64,000 nucleotides of DNA from Prostheceraeus crozeri (lineage: Eukaryota > Platyhelminthes > Polycladida > Euryleptidae), in the NCBI GenBank assembly GCA_907163375.1, contig CAJQUW010011309.1, forward strand, positions 1-64,000, in the 5' to 3' direction. The translations under genes were made by a program, and so were the position numbers. The notes below the pieces were generated by a model. The model was given only the letters and a program-made list of their open reading frames with translations, was not told the origin of the DNA and searched no databases. Positions 49,180 to 59,575 of this stretch are shown here, in pieces (the stretch's first letter is position 1; the number at the start of each line of letters is the position of its first letter).

Positions 49180-49477
49180 ACGGATGAAAAGATTAAGAAT
49201 TGTCGTCGACGAATGAAGAGGACTCGGAGGTGTGGCTAAATGTGCGGAGGAAATACCTACAATGCAATACAAGGGATGTGAAAATGAAAACGGACATTAT
49301 CCATCTCCATAATATAGGGAGATGGTATAGTACATCATCCCAGCCCCGGAATGAAGTAGAATCTTTGGTGTGTTGGCTGCAGCGGAGGAGCGCTTGAAGC
49401 AGCTTAAGTGTAACTGTACTGACTGTAAGAGCCTATGGGACAATGTGACTTCCGAAGCACTTTTAAATTATTTGTAA
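49180..49477 (+). pseudogene. Copy B 143-aa-type protein, decayed
   Basis: NEEDSEVWLNVRRKYLQCN and SQPRNEVES align with the copy A gene; frameshifted near 49375. The C-terminal Cys pair region (CNCTDC) is readable in another frame. Confidence 0.5.
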
Positions 49478-49642
49478 ATTGATTAATAAATGTTTATTTG
49501 CTTCATCTGCCTGTTTTTACTTAATTCTGGGTTAGTCCTTGTCTAAATGAGAATGGTTCTGATTGGCTGTTGAGGAATTCATTGTTGAAAGACATATTTA
49601 AGCTGGAAAATTGAAACACTACTCATTCACAATTATCTCATG

Positions 49643-49896
49643 ATGGAAGCTACATCTCCCGCCTTGGAAATTTCCGACATCATAATCCTCGACGAGTGGG
49701 ATGAGGAAGAAGTGAAGAAGTGCGAAAGCAAGGAGTGTGAGAAGAAGGGGAAGATAAAGAGTATGTATGGACTGACGAGGCGTGGACGCCTAATACAACG
49801 CGAATAAGAAGAGTGCCAGATGCTCCGAAACGTCCAAGGTGATACAAAGTCTACAATGACTTAAAGTTTGTTCCACTTGACTTTTCATCACTATAA
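49643..49896 (+). pseudogene. Copy B 83-aa-type protein, on the opposite strand to copy A
   Basis: MEATSPALEI, then ILDEWDEEEVKKCE; an extra lysine-rich insert and a frameshift near 49760 precede the conserved WTDE and TNTTRIRRVPDAP-type end. A CATATTTAAGC TATA-like element precedes it at about 49588. Confidence 0.55.
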
Positions 49897-49899
49897 AGT

Positions 49900-50440
49900 A
49901 TATTTCATGATAAATAAACCTACATACTGCATGTCTTTGTTTTGTAATGTATTGATCTAGAAATGGAAGAATTTAGATATGGGGTTAGTTGTATATATGG
50001 TTGTGAATATCATCACATTTATCATCGGTCTACTTTTCTATCAAAAGAGATCGTACCATTAGAGAAGACAGAAAGTGATTTTGTATACGTGTGGCGCAAG
50101 AGTGACCTCCCGTTTCATCCCTTCATCATTTAACCTCAGTGATAGAGGTAGTTCTTAAAAGAACTCATGGCTCATTCTCATATAACATATGCAATTTAAA
50201 AAGTAACCTGTGGCAGATAGCTAAGACTCAGCCGATTGGCGTTCAAAGTGCTACGCTAAGCGAAGAGACCACAACGACCGCTGGAAAGTCAGATTAAGGT
50301 AAGTCTCAGGCCCTTGCCATACTCATCATTACGATATCATCCGCTGTCTCAAGAGAGATCGCCTACCAACAGGAAGAATTATACCGAAATTCTCCTTAAC
50401 ATGCAACGTTTAAGTTGACTGATAGCAGATACAACTGTGA
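49900..50440. other. Decayed copy of the duplicated block region
   Basis: It contains sequence related to 19090-19300 (GTGTGGCGCAAGAGTGACCTCCC) with many differences. No open gene. Confidence 0.45.
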
Positions 50441-50442
50441 TT

Positions 50443-50529
50443 CTATTTTTTTATTTGTATGATAGATTCAGTCAGACCGAAGTCTGTCCAGGGCAAACCA
50501 CGTGGAGGTACTATCGTATTTTGCCCCAT
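50443..50529 (-). CDS. Copy B microprotein, 28 aa
   Basis: ACCATGG context and MGQNTIVPPRGLPWTDFGL, then a stop. It shares the PPRGLPW core with the two units in copy A. Very short, so the call is tentative. Confidence 0.22.
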   Translation of the reverse strand: MGQNTIVPPRGLPWTDFGLTESIIQIKK

Positions 50530-50980
50530 GGTGGTCTTTAAAAAGACCGCTGGTTCGTTCTCGGGATACGAATGCAGACTTAGGTTTGACCGATTCCGCT
50601 GAGAAAGACTTTAATCTCTCTGTCAGCGGCATCGACCTCCTCTACTACCGTCCGACTGTTAGAGGGCGGTATATACCCCACTCTGTTCAATTGGCATCAT
50701 CGTCAGTTGTTGATGAGCCAATTCGAGCAAGATTGTTGTATACTCGCTCTCTCCTCCATCTGCGAAAACACATTGAACAAGTTTCTCGGTTTAAGCCGAG
50801 GCTTGTCAGGGGAGATGACTGTCGTCTTAGGTGTGTCCATGGTGGAGATTGAAATGAAAATGAAAGAGAGGCAACGGTTTATATACCTCTCTGATACAAA
50901 GACATGATTCAGTCTTTCTAATAATGTGATTTATTCAGTCAGACCAAAGTCTGTCCAGAGCAAACCACGAGGAGGTACTA

Positions 50981-51590
50981 TCACTCTTGGTCCAAGTGGC
51001 CCTTAAGAGAGCCGTTTGTGGCGTTCACGGGACGTGGGATGAGACGGGAATGTGCTTGCCGCTTCTCCTTCGGCTCCGAAATGGGAGCTGGTGGACGCTT
51101 CTCATGGATGTCTGTAAAGAAAGAAGTAGTTAGTTATCATCTTAAATTTTAATTTAATCATTTTTAACTTACAGAGCTTTTCAGGGCGTGGTTCAAACAG
51201 GAACCCTGTGATAGCCTCCTTATGTTCGAATGTAAAAGGGAGGCATTCGATACCTTTTTTGGCTCTACTGTAGCACATCTCGCCTTTGCCACGTTCGCAC
51301 AGGAGTGGTTTTGCTGGCACACCTCCTTTCCTATCTAGGGGAATGTGAATACGACTTGACCTCTGAGCAGTGCTACTCTGCACTTGCTTTTGCAGCTCTT
51401 GCTTAGTCGTCACTACATTCTCCAACTGCTTTCGTAGCCCTTCTAATTCCTCCTTCATCCTTCTTATCTCCTTCTCTTGACTCTCTCGACTAAGAGCTGT
51501 TCTTCCTTGGCCTTGCGAGCGAAGTGCGAGAACCTCTCGCGATTGAGCTCTCCTTCTTTCTCAAGAAGGCTAGATTTAGATTTAGACTAA
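50981..51590 (-). pseudogene. Copy B coiled-coil gene, N-terminal half missing
   Basis: It keeps the end of the coiled coil, the IHIPLDRKGGVP and GKGEMCYSRAKKGIECL module and the 61-bp intron (51112-51172). The last exon reads past the copy A stop position. Everything upstream of about 51590 is lost, so the first ~270 residues are absent. Confidence 0.7.
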
Positions 51591-51599
51591 CTTTATAAA

Positions 51600-52479
51600 T
51601 GTCTTTATTGTATTTAGAAGGTTTGAAAACCTTATAAAACATCAAAAAATATCCGATTTAAACTTTTCGGCATTTAGTACTACTTATGAAATTTTATAAC
51701 TAGTCTGAAAATATAGATCTGACCAATAGATATCGAACCTTTTATGAATCAACTCAATCGGTGCACTAGAACCGAAGATACACCGTTTATAAGTATTGGA
51801 CCTACTTGATCAAAGTGATCACAAGCCATATACTGGCTAATCCGTAAGTCTGACAGCTTAGCTGATATCAGCAATGAAATTTTCTAAGTCAGGTTCCTAC
51901 GGAACCTTAGATTTTCGATATCGGAGCTCGAGAGAAACGACCTATCTCTGTCAATCTCTCAACTTAATGAAATTTCTCATTCGGTTCTCAGCATATATAG
52001 CTCGTGTTCACCCGCTGATGTGGCCTTTGCTCTCTTTCCCAAACTTTAAACGCTTCTATCTCCGGTTCTAGAGCTCGGATTGGCTTCCAAATTTAACAGT
52101 CATGTTTTCTCGCTCTCAGCTTTCATTTCAGCACTTACTCAACTTTCTCTGATCACCAGAAGCTGAGTTGAAAAAACTTTCGTTTTTTCAAAATAACCAA
52201 AATCGTGTAAAAATGCATGAAAATTGATTTTGAGCAAGTTCTCATTTGGAAACGAAGCCTTCCACAGGTCTGAAAATGTAGGATCCTAGAGAACAAAGTG
52301 TCCCCCGACGTCTTCACTCACTTCCAAATCCTCCGTTATTCATCGCCAAAAATCGAAAAAATCGATACATAAAAAATGCGAATTTTATTTCACTCCCACG
52401 ACCCTCAAAACCCATCACATAGATGCTAAACATCACACTGATTCCGAATCTGGTCTCAGTTTTCTCATCCGATGCTTAG
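51600..52479. other. 5' region remnant of the coiled-coil gene and inner terminal-repeat DNA
   Basis: It contains a TATA box on the minus strand (GAGCTATATATGCTG, about 51988-52002) and a GCTCCGATATCGAAA segment matching copy A near 22360. No open frame. It grades into repeat-like sequence from about 52340. Confidence 0.5.
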
Positions 52480-52926
52480 TTTAGCCGCTACAGACCAAAA
52501 ACACAAAAATTCTAACTCTTGTCGTTTTTTCGGAGATGCTCAAAAATCGTTTTTTCGCTCTCAAGACTAAACGAAGAAAGGTATAAAGAAGCCGTTTCTT
52601 ACAATGAATCTGTCTCACTCTTAGCTTTCAAACGAGCTATTGCACGACTTTCTACGATCCCTACAACCCAAGATTGATGTCACTGTCCAGAAGGGGGTCA
52701 GCACCTTCTCAAAATTTATTGGAAACAATGTCCCTATACCTAAAATTGGCCAAAAAGCCCAAATCCGCGGTCCATTTTGACGTCCGAGGCTTAGTTTAGC
52801 CGATACAGACCAAAAACCACCAGGACGGCCGACCACGACCAACCCGGACGGCCGACCCAGACAACAACTCACTCACGCTCACGAGGGGGGGGACGCTGTG
52901 CGCAAATGGAAAGATTCCTTACTACT
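52480..52926 (-). repeat. Right terminal inverted repeat of copy B
   Basis: Reverse complement of 37062-37510, including the G-run ACGAGGGGGGGGACG next to CTGTGCGCAAATGG and the terminal ATTCCTTACT. Confidence 0.85.
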
Positions 52927-53354
52927 TATAGTTCTTTTTTATTTCAAAGATTCGTCTCTGGAAATCACGTAGTTCTACATGAATGCTGTTTCAAGATACT
53001 GTGTCAAATATCTGCAATCAATTGCAGGTTGTGCATCGTTTTCTAAGAAATGTAACTTATATTATTTGTGAACACTTTTGGCTTGCCAAAGTTGAATGTT
53101 AATTTCTATGCTATAAGCATTTTCAGAATAGGTAATTTTGGCTTGCTGAGCTTCAAGCATAATTTAAAATGCAAGGTTTTGTCGATCGCTCAATAGATGT
53201 CATTGCATTGCCTGTCGCATTGATGCAACATCTATGCGCAAGACAAATCTTCATCTTTTAAGACTATGAAAAGTGATAAATTGCATAGAATTTTGTCGTC
53301 GATCTAATTTTCTCAAGCTGACCAACATTTCACGTAGTAAATTGGGTCTACGAC

Positions 53355-54015
53355 CAGTCGCGTGGCCAGGATTTCATTTCCGGGGGGGGGGCAATAAATG
53401 TGGCTTAATCAATATAAGCTTATACTCAATAATTTCGTAAATCAGAAGAAGCCCTAATACTCATTCACATCTGATTTGATTATGATCTGATATTGTCTTT
53501 TATTGATCATTCATGATACACGAGTAACATAAAATCATACAGTATATACAGGTTTATCGATGACAGCCACAAGCGTAGAATGAAGTCTAGGCTCTAACAA
53601 TATTGACTTAATGTAAGTGCCTCATCATTCGATACATGTGTCAATTGGAAGCAAATCGAAATAGAACAGGCGTTTATATACCCAGTCATGAATGGCCTCT
53701 ACTTGTGGGTGTCGCAAAATCGTGTCGTGTCCTGGCTACAAGCCATATCGAGACGTCCGTGACAGTACAACTAGTATCGATGCTCGACCGACTATCTGAC
53801 TGACAAATGAACATCTCTCGCGATCGTTGCGCAACAGGGGGGGGGGACATGCGAAAATTAACCACGCGCGCTACTGTAGGATTTCAGATTCTCACATTAA
53901 TAAATTAATAATTCGACATAGAATGAAGTTGATACACCCCTTATATAACACAAAGATTGTCCGCCGCTCAGATTTCATTTTGGGGGGGGGACATCCCCCC
54001 TTGCCTACGCCACTG
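53355..54015. mobile_element. hAT-type miniature element with 8-bp target duplication
   Basis: The ends CAGTCGCGTGGCCAGG and (reverse complement of right) CAGTGGCGTAGGCAAGG, each followed by a long G-run, are inverted. TCTACGAC is perfectly duplicated at 53347-53354 and 54016-54023. At 661 bp it has no transposase. Confidence 0.8.
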
Positions 54016-54299
54016 TCTACGACATGAACAGATTACATTATCATCTTGATACATATAGCCTACTTCTGACAGGTGCTCGCGTACCATCTGATGAGGCCTC
54101 GGCCCTCGCGTACCACTGGCATAAACATTTCAGCGTTGATGGTTCCCATCATTACTGCTTAGAGATAAAAGACAATAAAGGGCCAATTTTTGGACAATTT
54201 GAAGTGGCTCTCATTGGGTGTGGTTGTTCAGTAATTGATTCTTGTTGGTGAAAGGTTTGATGCACAGCGATTCAGCAATTTTCGCTTCGCATATGGCAT

Positions 54300-54500
54300 T
54301 TACATCACTATCTTTAATTTTTTTTCTTTGGTACATGTTCGTGCATTGAAATATCGGTGGTTGGTCTTCCTTTTAGGTACTCGCTGATTCGCTAGTGTAA
54401 CTGTACCGCATAACGCACAGTTACAAGTACATTTATAGATGAGGGAGGAGCATTCATCAAAAGGAATTTCACATTTTATTTCAAAAGGGAATAATATGTT
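54300..54500 (-). pseudogene. GIY-YIG-like Penelope fragment, reverse strand
   Basis: The minus strand reads KCEIPFDECSSLIYKCTCN, CALCGTVT and KRKTNHRYFN, which resembles the IYxCxCxxCxxxYVGxT...NHR pattern of a GIY-YIG domain with the YVG lost. Weak but spaced correctly. Confidence 0.4.
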
Positions 54501-54559
54501 CATCTTTCTCTTCATTTTCAATGAGAAGATGTTTATTAACACTAAAAGACAACTAAACA

Positions 54560-54995
54560 ATCTTCAACGAATTCTTTGTACGTCAAAATTCAGCGAAATA
54601 CAATAACATGTCGTCAAAAAAATGCCTTAACCCAAGATGTGGTACATGTGACTTTCTTAAAGAGGCATCTGAACACAACTTCAATGGAAAAACACTCAAA
54701 ATCAATTATTTCATGACGTGTTCAACACAAAATTTAATTTATGTAATAACGTGCAATTGATGTCAAAAAATTAGAGCCTACATCGGTGAAACTGGAAAAA
54801 CAATAAGAGAATGTACTCGAATTCATAAACAACAAATAAACCAGCCAAACTACAGTTAAAACTTATAGTCAGTGAACATATTGATATCTGTGGACATAAG
54901 AAATTCACAATATTTCCATTTTATAAAATGCATAAGAAATGATACCATAGCCTGAAAATGCAAGTAGAGATATTTTATTAACTCTTTTTCAGCCC
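54560..54995 (+). pseudogene. GIY-YIG fragment of a retroelement
   Basis: The plus strand reads KCLNPRCGTCDFL, NLIYVITCN, an in-frame stop, RAYIGETGKTIRECTRIHKQ and, frameshifted, IDICGHKKFTIFPFYKM. This is a Cys-rich plus GIY-YIG endonuclease tail. It is of a different subfamily from the two in the 24-31 kb region. Confidence 0.6.
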
Positions 54996-55309
54996 ACATT
55001 AAGACAACTATGATATATTTGCTATATTTATTGTATGATATGTACAATGCACATTTCTAAACTCAAATTTGTATCATTTCATATCAAAAAATCACAATTG
55101 TTAAAGCACCTGAACAATGAAAAACAGCGATCGTGCTAAAGTTTACAGTTTTAAACAAATTGAGATTTACTTGAATTTGTCACTGACCCACTGATTAATG
55201 GCGGGCGCTGGTGTAATTCATTGTGACTATTCAACTGTGGCAAAGAGGCGTACACTGTGAACAATGATGACCGAATTGTCTAACTGATCTGGAGCGCTAC
55301 GAACATATG

Positions 55310-57168
55310 CAGGGTTTTCGCGGTTTTCAAGGATCGATTTCCCAGCAGTTTCCAGGAGCATTTTGATGAAATTTCCAGGAGGTTTACATCATTGGATTTA
55401 CGAACGGATTTTACATAATACCAAACTACCAAATACAATTTTTTTTATAATATCTATTTTTAATTTCCTTAACCTATGGTGACCATTGTCCTATTCTATT
55501 TCCGCTATCAGCATCTGTAGTCGGTACAGTATATTAGACGTCTGTTTTGAACGTATATGCGGCAGTGTTTGGAATCTATGGTATTAGTATATTAATAGTA
55601 AGAATGAGTAGTGTTACAAGTCTCAAGATTTCCATTTTTGCCAGTTATTGGGCCAAAGCTGATCAATTTTAATTCGTTTCCACGAGAAAGCTCCATTGAA
55701 TTCTTTTAAGAACTGATTAATCCAATGGTTACAGTAGCATTGCCTTTGTACACTTGAGTATTGGAGAACGCCATCAGTCCTCATTAGGACTACTTTCATT
55801 AATAATTTAAATTAGTAAGCATTATATTCTATTATAAATGGCTGCTGGGATGATTTTCATCATCGTATGAGAATTGCATTCAATATGCAAGCGATAAAGA
55901 AACTGAATACCCAATAGCTTTAACCCACGTTTTCACTTCAGCCTCAATATGAATTCCGAGTGAATCTGACCAGTCCTTATAATTCATGAACTCTGGTAGC
56001 CTGGTAAGAAATTTATGATTTGTAACGGTTTATGTTTCAAGTACTCGGAGTACAATGTGGCTCCAACGCACTTTTGATCATTTAATCTACCTCTTTCTAT
56101 ATTGAGAAAATGAAACCTCTTGAAAATTACGGTTATGTCACAAAATAAACGATGTATTTACTGCTGTTGAGAGAAAAAGGTGACGAAAATTCGACATTTC
56201 AAGTTAGTGTTAAATCATTTTAGGCCACGGAATCCTGATTACCGAGATCTCAGAAAATAAACTCTTCCTTGCTGTATTTCATTTTAAAATGAATCAATTA
56301 AAAACCCAACGTTTCGTCGTCAGTGACTGAGGAATTCAGTCATTGTTATTCTTTCAATCATTTTTTGTTGCATATCCAGATATTTTCATTTTCATTTTTT
56401 AAAGAATTTCATTAAAACTGTCATAGACACGCACAAGTGTGAATACAGTCACCTGCAAGTGTTGGTAAAATAGAATAAAAGAATGCCTTTGCAAGTCTGT
56501 TTCAAATTCTTTTACACTATTAGAATTCTCCTATTGCTCTACAAAATTTGCATTGAATTCTAGAAAATATAAATGTTTAGCATGTGAGATAGAGATCCTG
56601 CCTACAAAATTTTGATATTTAAGTGACTATCAGACGACAATCTAGAACGCGAAACAAGTTATACTTCGTCTATACTTTAATAAGTGCTTCAGGGAAACTT
56701 TTCAAAATTTTCGGCGCACAGGTTTGCCGCTAGTGTAGAGCCTTAAATGCAAAAATGAACACGATCTTCAAGGCTTCATTTCAAATCATATCTGCCGGTA
56801 TTAAATATGTTCTCCAATGCACGAGTTGCTTCTTTTATAGACTGTGGACTGCCATAAAAAATGTGTTAATTAAACTTCCTAAAGTAGATGACTTTGACAA
56901 CATCTTTAAGATGCACAGCTGGAAAATTATTTTACAACAAAACTAAGAATGTAAATGAATTCATTGCATTTACTTTGTATGAATAAAAAGTATCACTAAA
57001 ACTACTGGTAATCAAGTAGAGATGACCTTATTCATCTGCAATAATCATAGAATTCCAGTAGTCTCCAGAAGGCTATGTACAAAATTTAATAGCCTATTCC
57101 AGGAGTTTCCAGAGATCTGGAAAACCGGTTTCGAAATTCCAGGAGTTTCCAGGAGCGCGAAAACCCTG
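55310..57168. mobile_element. Non-autonomous TIR element with 5-bp duplication
   Basis: CAGGGTTTTCGCG at the left and CGCGAAAACCCTG at the right are perfect inverses, flanked by ATATG (55305-55309, 57169-57173). TTTCCAGGAG motifs recur near both ends. The interior is AT-rich without a transposase domain; the superfamily is uncertain. Confidence 0.65.
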
Positions 57169-57173
57169 ATATG

Positions 57174-58615
57174 ATTGTAACAAACACGGACTTCAGGTGA
57201 GTGTGACACTGAAGAAGTTGATGATTATGTATTGATGAGATATGTGAACCGTCGTAAACAGGGCTTCAGTTCAATCGGTGTGTAAACTTCTTTTAAAGAA
57301 TGTAGACTTCATTTTTTTTCTTCATATTTGTGCTTTTAATTTACCTAGGGCTTCGGAGTGTTACGTTGGGTCATTGATTGGGTTGGCACGAAATATTTCG
57401 AAAAGTTCATTTTTTATTTCCTCCGAAGTTTATCGATGTTTATTTTTTTCGAGTGCTATGTCGTTTTTCTGATGTACTGATATCATATCGAAGTTCTGCT
57501 TATGAAAGGTATACTTTAATTAATCATTTGAGAATTAATTACTACTTCAAAGGCTGTGATAAGTAGGTGCTCATCAGTGGACTAGCTGATCTTTCTTTAC
57601 GAGCCAATCAAATCAAGACAGAGGCATATCCCGTTTACTATGAATACAGTTGCGGAAATAAGACTTCTGCAACGTTCGCCATTGTTCTATTCGTCGTTCA
57701 AGGAACGAATTATTCGATGAGTAAGCAATTCATCATTTGATTATTCCGCTATTTAATGTACAGAACATATTAAAGGACCATAATTATTTGGAAGTCAAAA
57801 ATTTTCGGTAAAGAGCTTCTTCATATATTAATCTAATCTGTCAAAATCACAGCTCACTATGTGCTTCAAGCGTTTGTAATCATATTGTGTGTACAAAGAT
57901 GTGGTACATTTCTATTGGATGTTGTGGTGTGGCGTGTGACAATGCCATAGCTGACACTCTTAAAGGGGATGAGATGCGGCAACAAACAAGAAGGCGCAAA
58001 TTTCAAAGGGACGAAAATACAATGTATGCGTAGACATGCTTGCAAAGCAAGTGGTGTATTGTCAGGTGGCCTATTGTTTTCGTGATATGAAAATCTGGTC
58101 AGTAGTAAGCATCTGGTCACCGAAGTGTGTTATGACTGATGAGCATAAAAGCTATAGTCGACAAAGTACGCTATGTAAAAGGAACTTTCTACCTGAATTC
58201 AATCCTTAGTCTCTGCATTAGAAATATGTTGATAAATAAATTAATCTCATTAAATTGGATGTAATCTCATTTTATCAATGTACATGCATGCCAAAAATTG
58301 CATAAAGCCTTTTGACTGGAGAAGTAAGTCGTATGCTAGTATTACATGTGATTGATTAGGGCTATTTGAACGAAATGTGATATTTGAAAATTTAATAAAT
58401 TATGAAACTATCAAAATGTCACAAATGCTATTGCCTGTAATCCATTAATTCTACCAGCAATAATAGCAATCATTGATTCAAAGATCAAATATGCTAGTAG
58501 AGACAACATACTGAATCCGAAATCTCATTTACATGCACGTGCACATGTACATAAAAGTCGAAGTAGAATTCATCCAGTATAATGAAAGAAATGAAGCGAG
58601 CAAACAACGGAAAGT
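57174..58615. other. Host DNA, nothing recognised
   Basis: A stretch near 57345-57435 (CCTCCGAAG, TTGGGTTGGCACGA) resembles the reverse complement of 61445-61530. No coding domain. Confidence 0.3.
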
Positions 58616-58621
58616 GTTGAG

Positions 58622-58726
58622 ATGGTGGACTTCTGCTTCGGTGGCGAGATGGGAGTGATACCAGAATTAGTGCAGGAATATGGGGCAACGGTGGAGGGGA
58701 ATCAGGAGGACGACGATGACTTTTAA
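58622..58726 (+). CDS. Possible small ORF or last exon with acidic tail
   Basis: MVDFCFGGEMGVIPELVQE and an acidic C-terminus (NQEDDDDF), followed at once by AATAAATA. The codons and the adjacent polyadenylation signal suggest a 3'-terminal exon or small gene, but nothing else supports it. Confidence 0.25.
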   Translation: MVDFCFGGEMGVIPELVQEYGATVEGNQEDDDDF

Positions 58727-59079
58727 AGCACTGAATAAATATAGTTGTTTAAAATTGAATTAAATAAAATTGTTCTCTAATGCCAATTTTATTGTTGATT
58801 AACATCATTGTCGATAAGCTCAATCGTTGCACCGGCCATATAACATGAACATATTCTATACAAACTGATAAATGCTGGTGATAAATGTTGACATAGCGCT
58901 CAAAATGTTAACTTCTAAATCTTCTAATTCGCATCAAAATTAGCAATGCAAAAGTTGAACTCAAAATTACGTGTTATCATTATGAAAGCGTCCTTCGGCT
59001 AGTCATCGCACCAGAATGACTTTTACATGTTATCACACAGCCGGAAATTTCCTTTCGTCACATAAATAGAAATAGAAAT

Positions 59080-59542
59080 AGAATGTATTTATTGCCTCAC
59101 AGTGATGCGGTGAATGCATTACAGAAGTCAAATACAAAGTTAAGAAATAATAAAAGTTAAAGATGAACTGTTCACATAATCAGCAGTTACAAAATCTTAC
59201 AAAGCTCTTTGCAAAACGAGACGATCTTGCAAAAGGCGCTTTTAGGACACATGAATTTCTTGGAGTTGGTAGCCTGTCTTGAAACATAACACGTAAAGGG
59301 TGGTCGCTATGATTAGCAACAATGTGAAATAGTTGGATACAAGCCTTGTCAGCAACAGATATAATATCATTATATGTGAAAGATTTGAAATAATTTGCTG
59401 CCCTTGACTCAACTCGAAGAAGTTGCTTATGTAAATAGGAGGGCATATTACATATACACGGATAACAATATAAAAGTACCGATCTAATAAAAACAACGTA
59501 ACGTAACAACGTAAATAATAAAATCATTCTTAATGTAAGCAC
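59080..59542 (-). pseudogene. LINE 3' end (reverse transcriptase C-terminus)
   Basis: The minus strand reads MPSYLHKQLLRVESRAANYF, then HIVANHSDHPLRVMFQDRLP and RSSRFAKSFVRFCN, the usual C-terminal pattern after the RT domain of non-LTR retrotransposons. It ends in a (GAAATA)n tail at about 59068-59085. Confidence 0.6.
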
Positions 59543-59575
59543 AGTTTAGTGACGGCAGCCCATTAAAACAATGTA

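Larger units (their letters stand above)
37062..52926. mobile_element. Polinton/Maverick copy B, degraded
   Basis: Its ends are AGTAAGGAATC (left, 37062) and the reverse complement at 52913-52923, extended by ACT to 52926. The gene order matches copy A, but nearly every long gene carries stops or indels and three large deletions are visible. Terminal repeats differ from those of copy A, although promoters and gene bodies are alike, so the copies represent related but distinct families. No exact target duplication is evident. Confidence 0.9.
36951..54118. mobile_element. hAT-type element split by Polinton copy B
   Basis: CAGTGGCTCCCAACCTTTTC at 36951 is a typical hAT 5' end and GCGTACCACTG ending at 54118 a matching 3' end. 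Flanking 8-mers ACATACAC (36943) and GCATAAAC (54119) agree at 6 of 8 positions. Only ~111 bp of the left part remain before Polinton copy B. The right part (52927-54118) itself contains a smaller hAT-type element. The assignment is inference from ends only. Confidence 0.4.

Noticed and set aside
56755-56946. 63-codon ORF within the TIR element at 55310-57168
   Set aside because: No transposase motif; composition is that of the surrounding AT-rich DNA.
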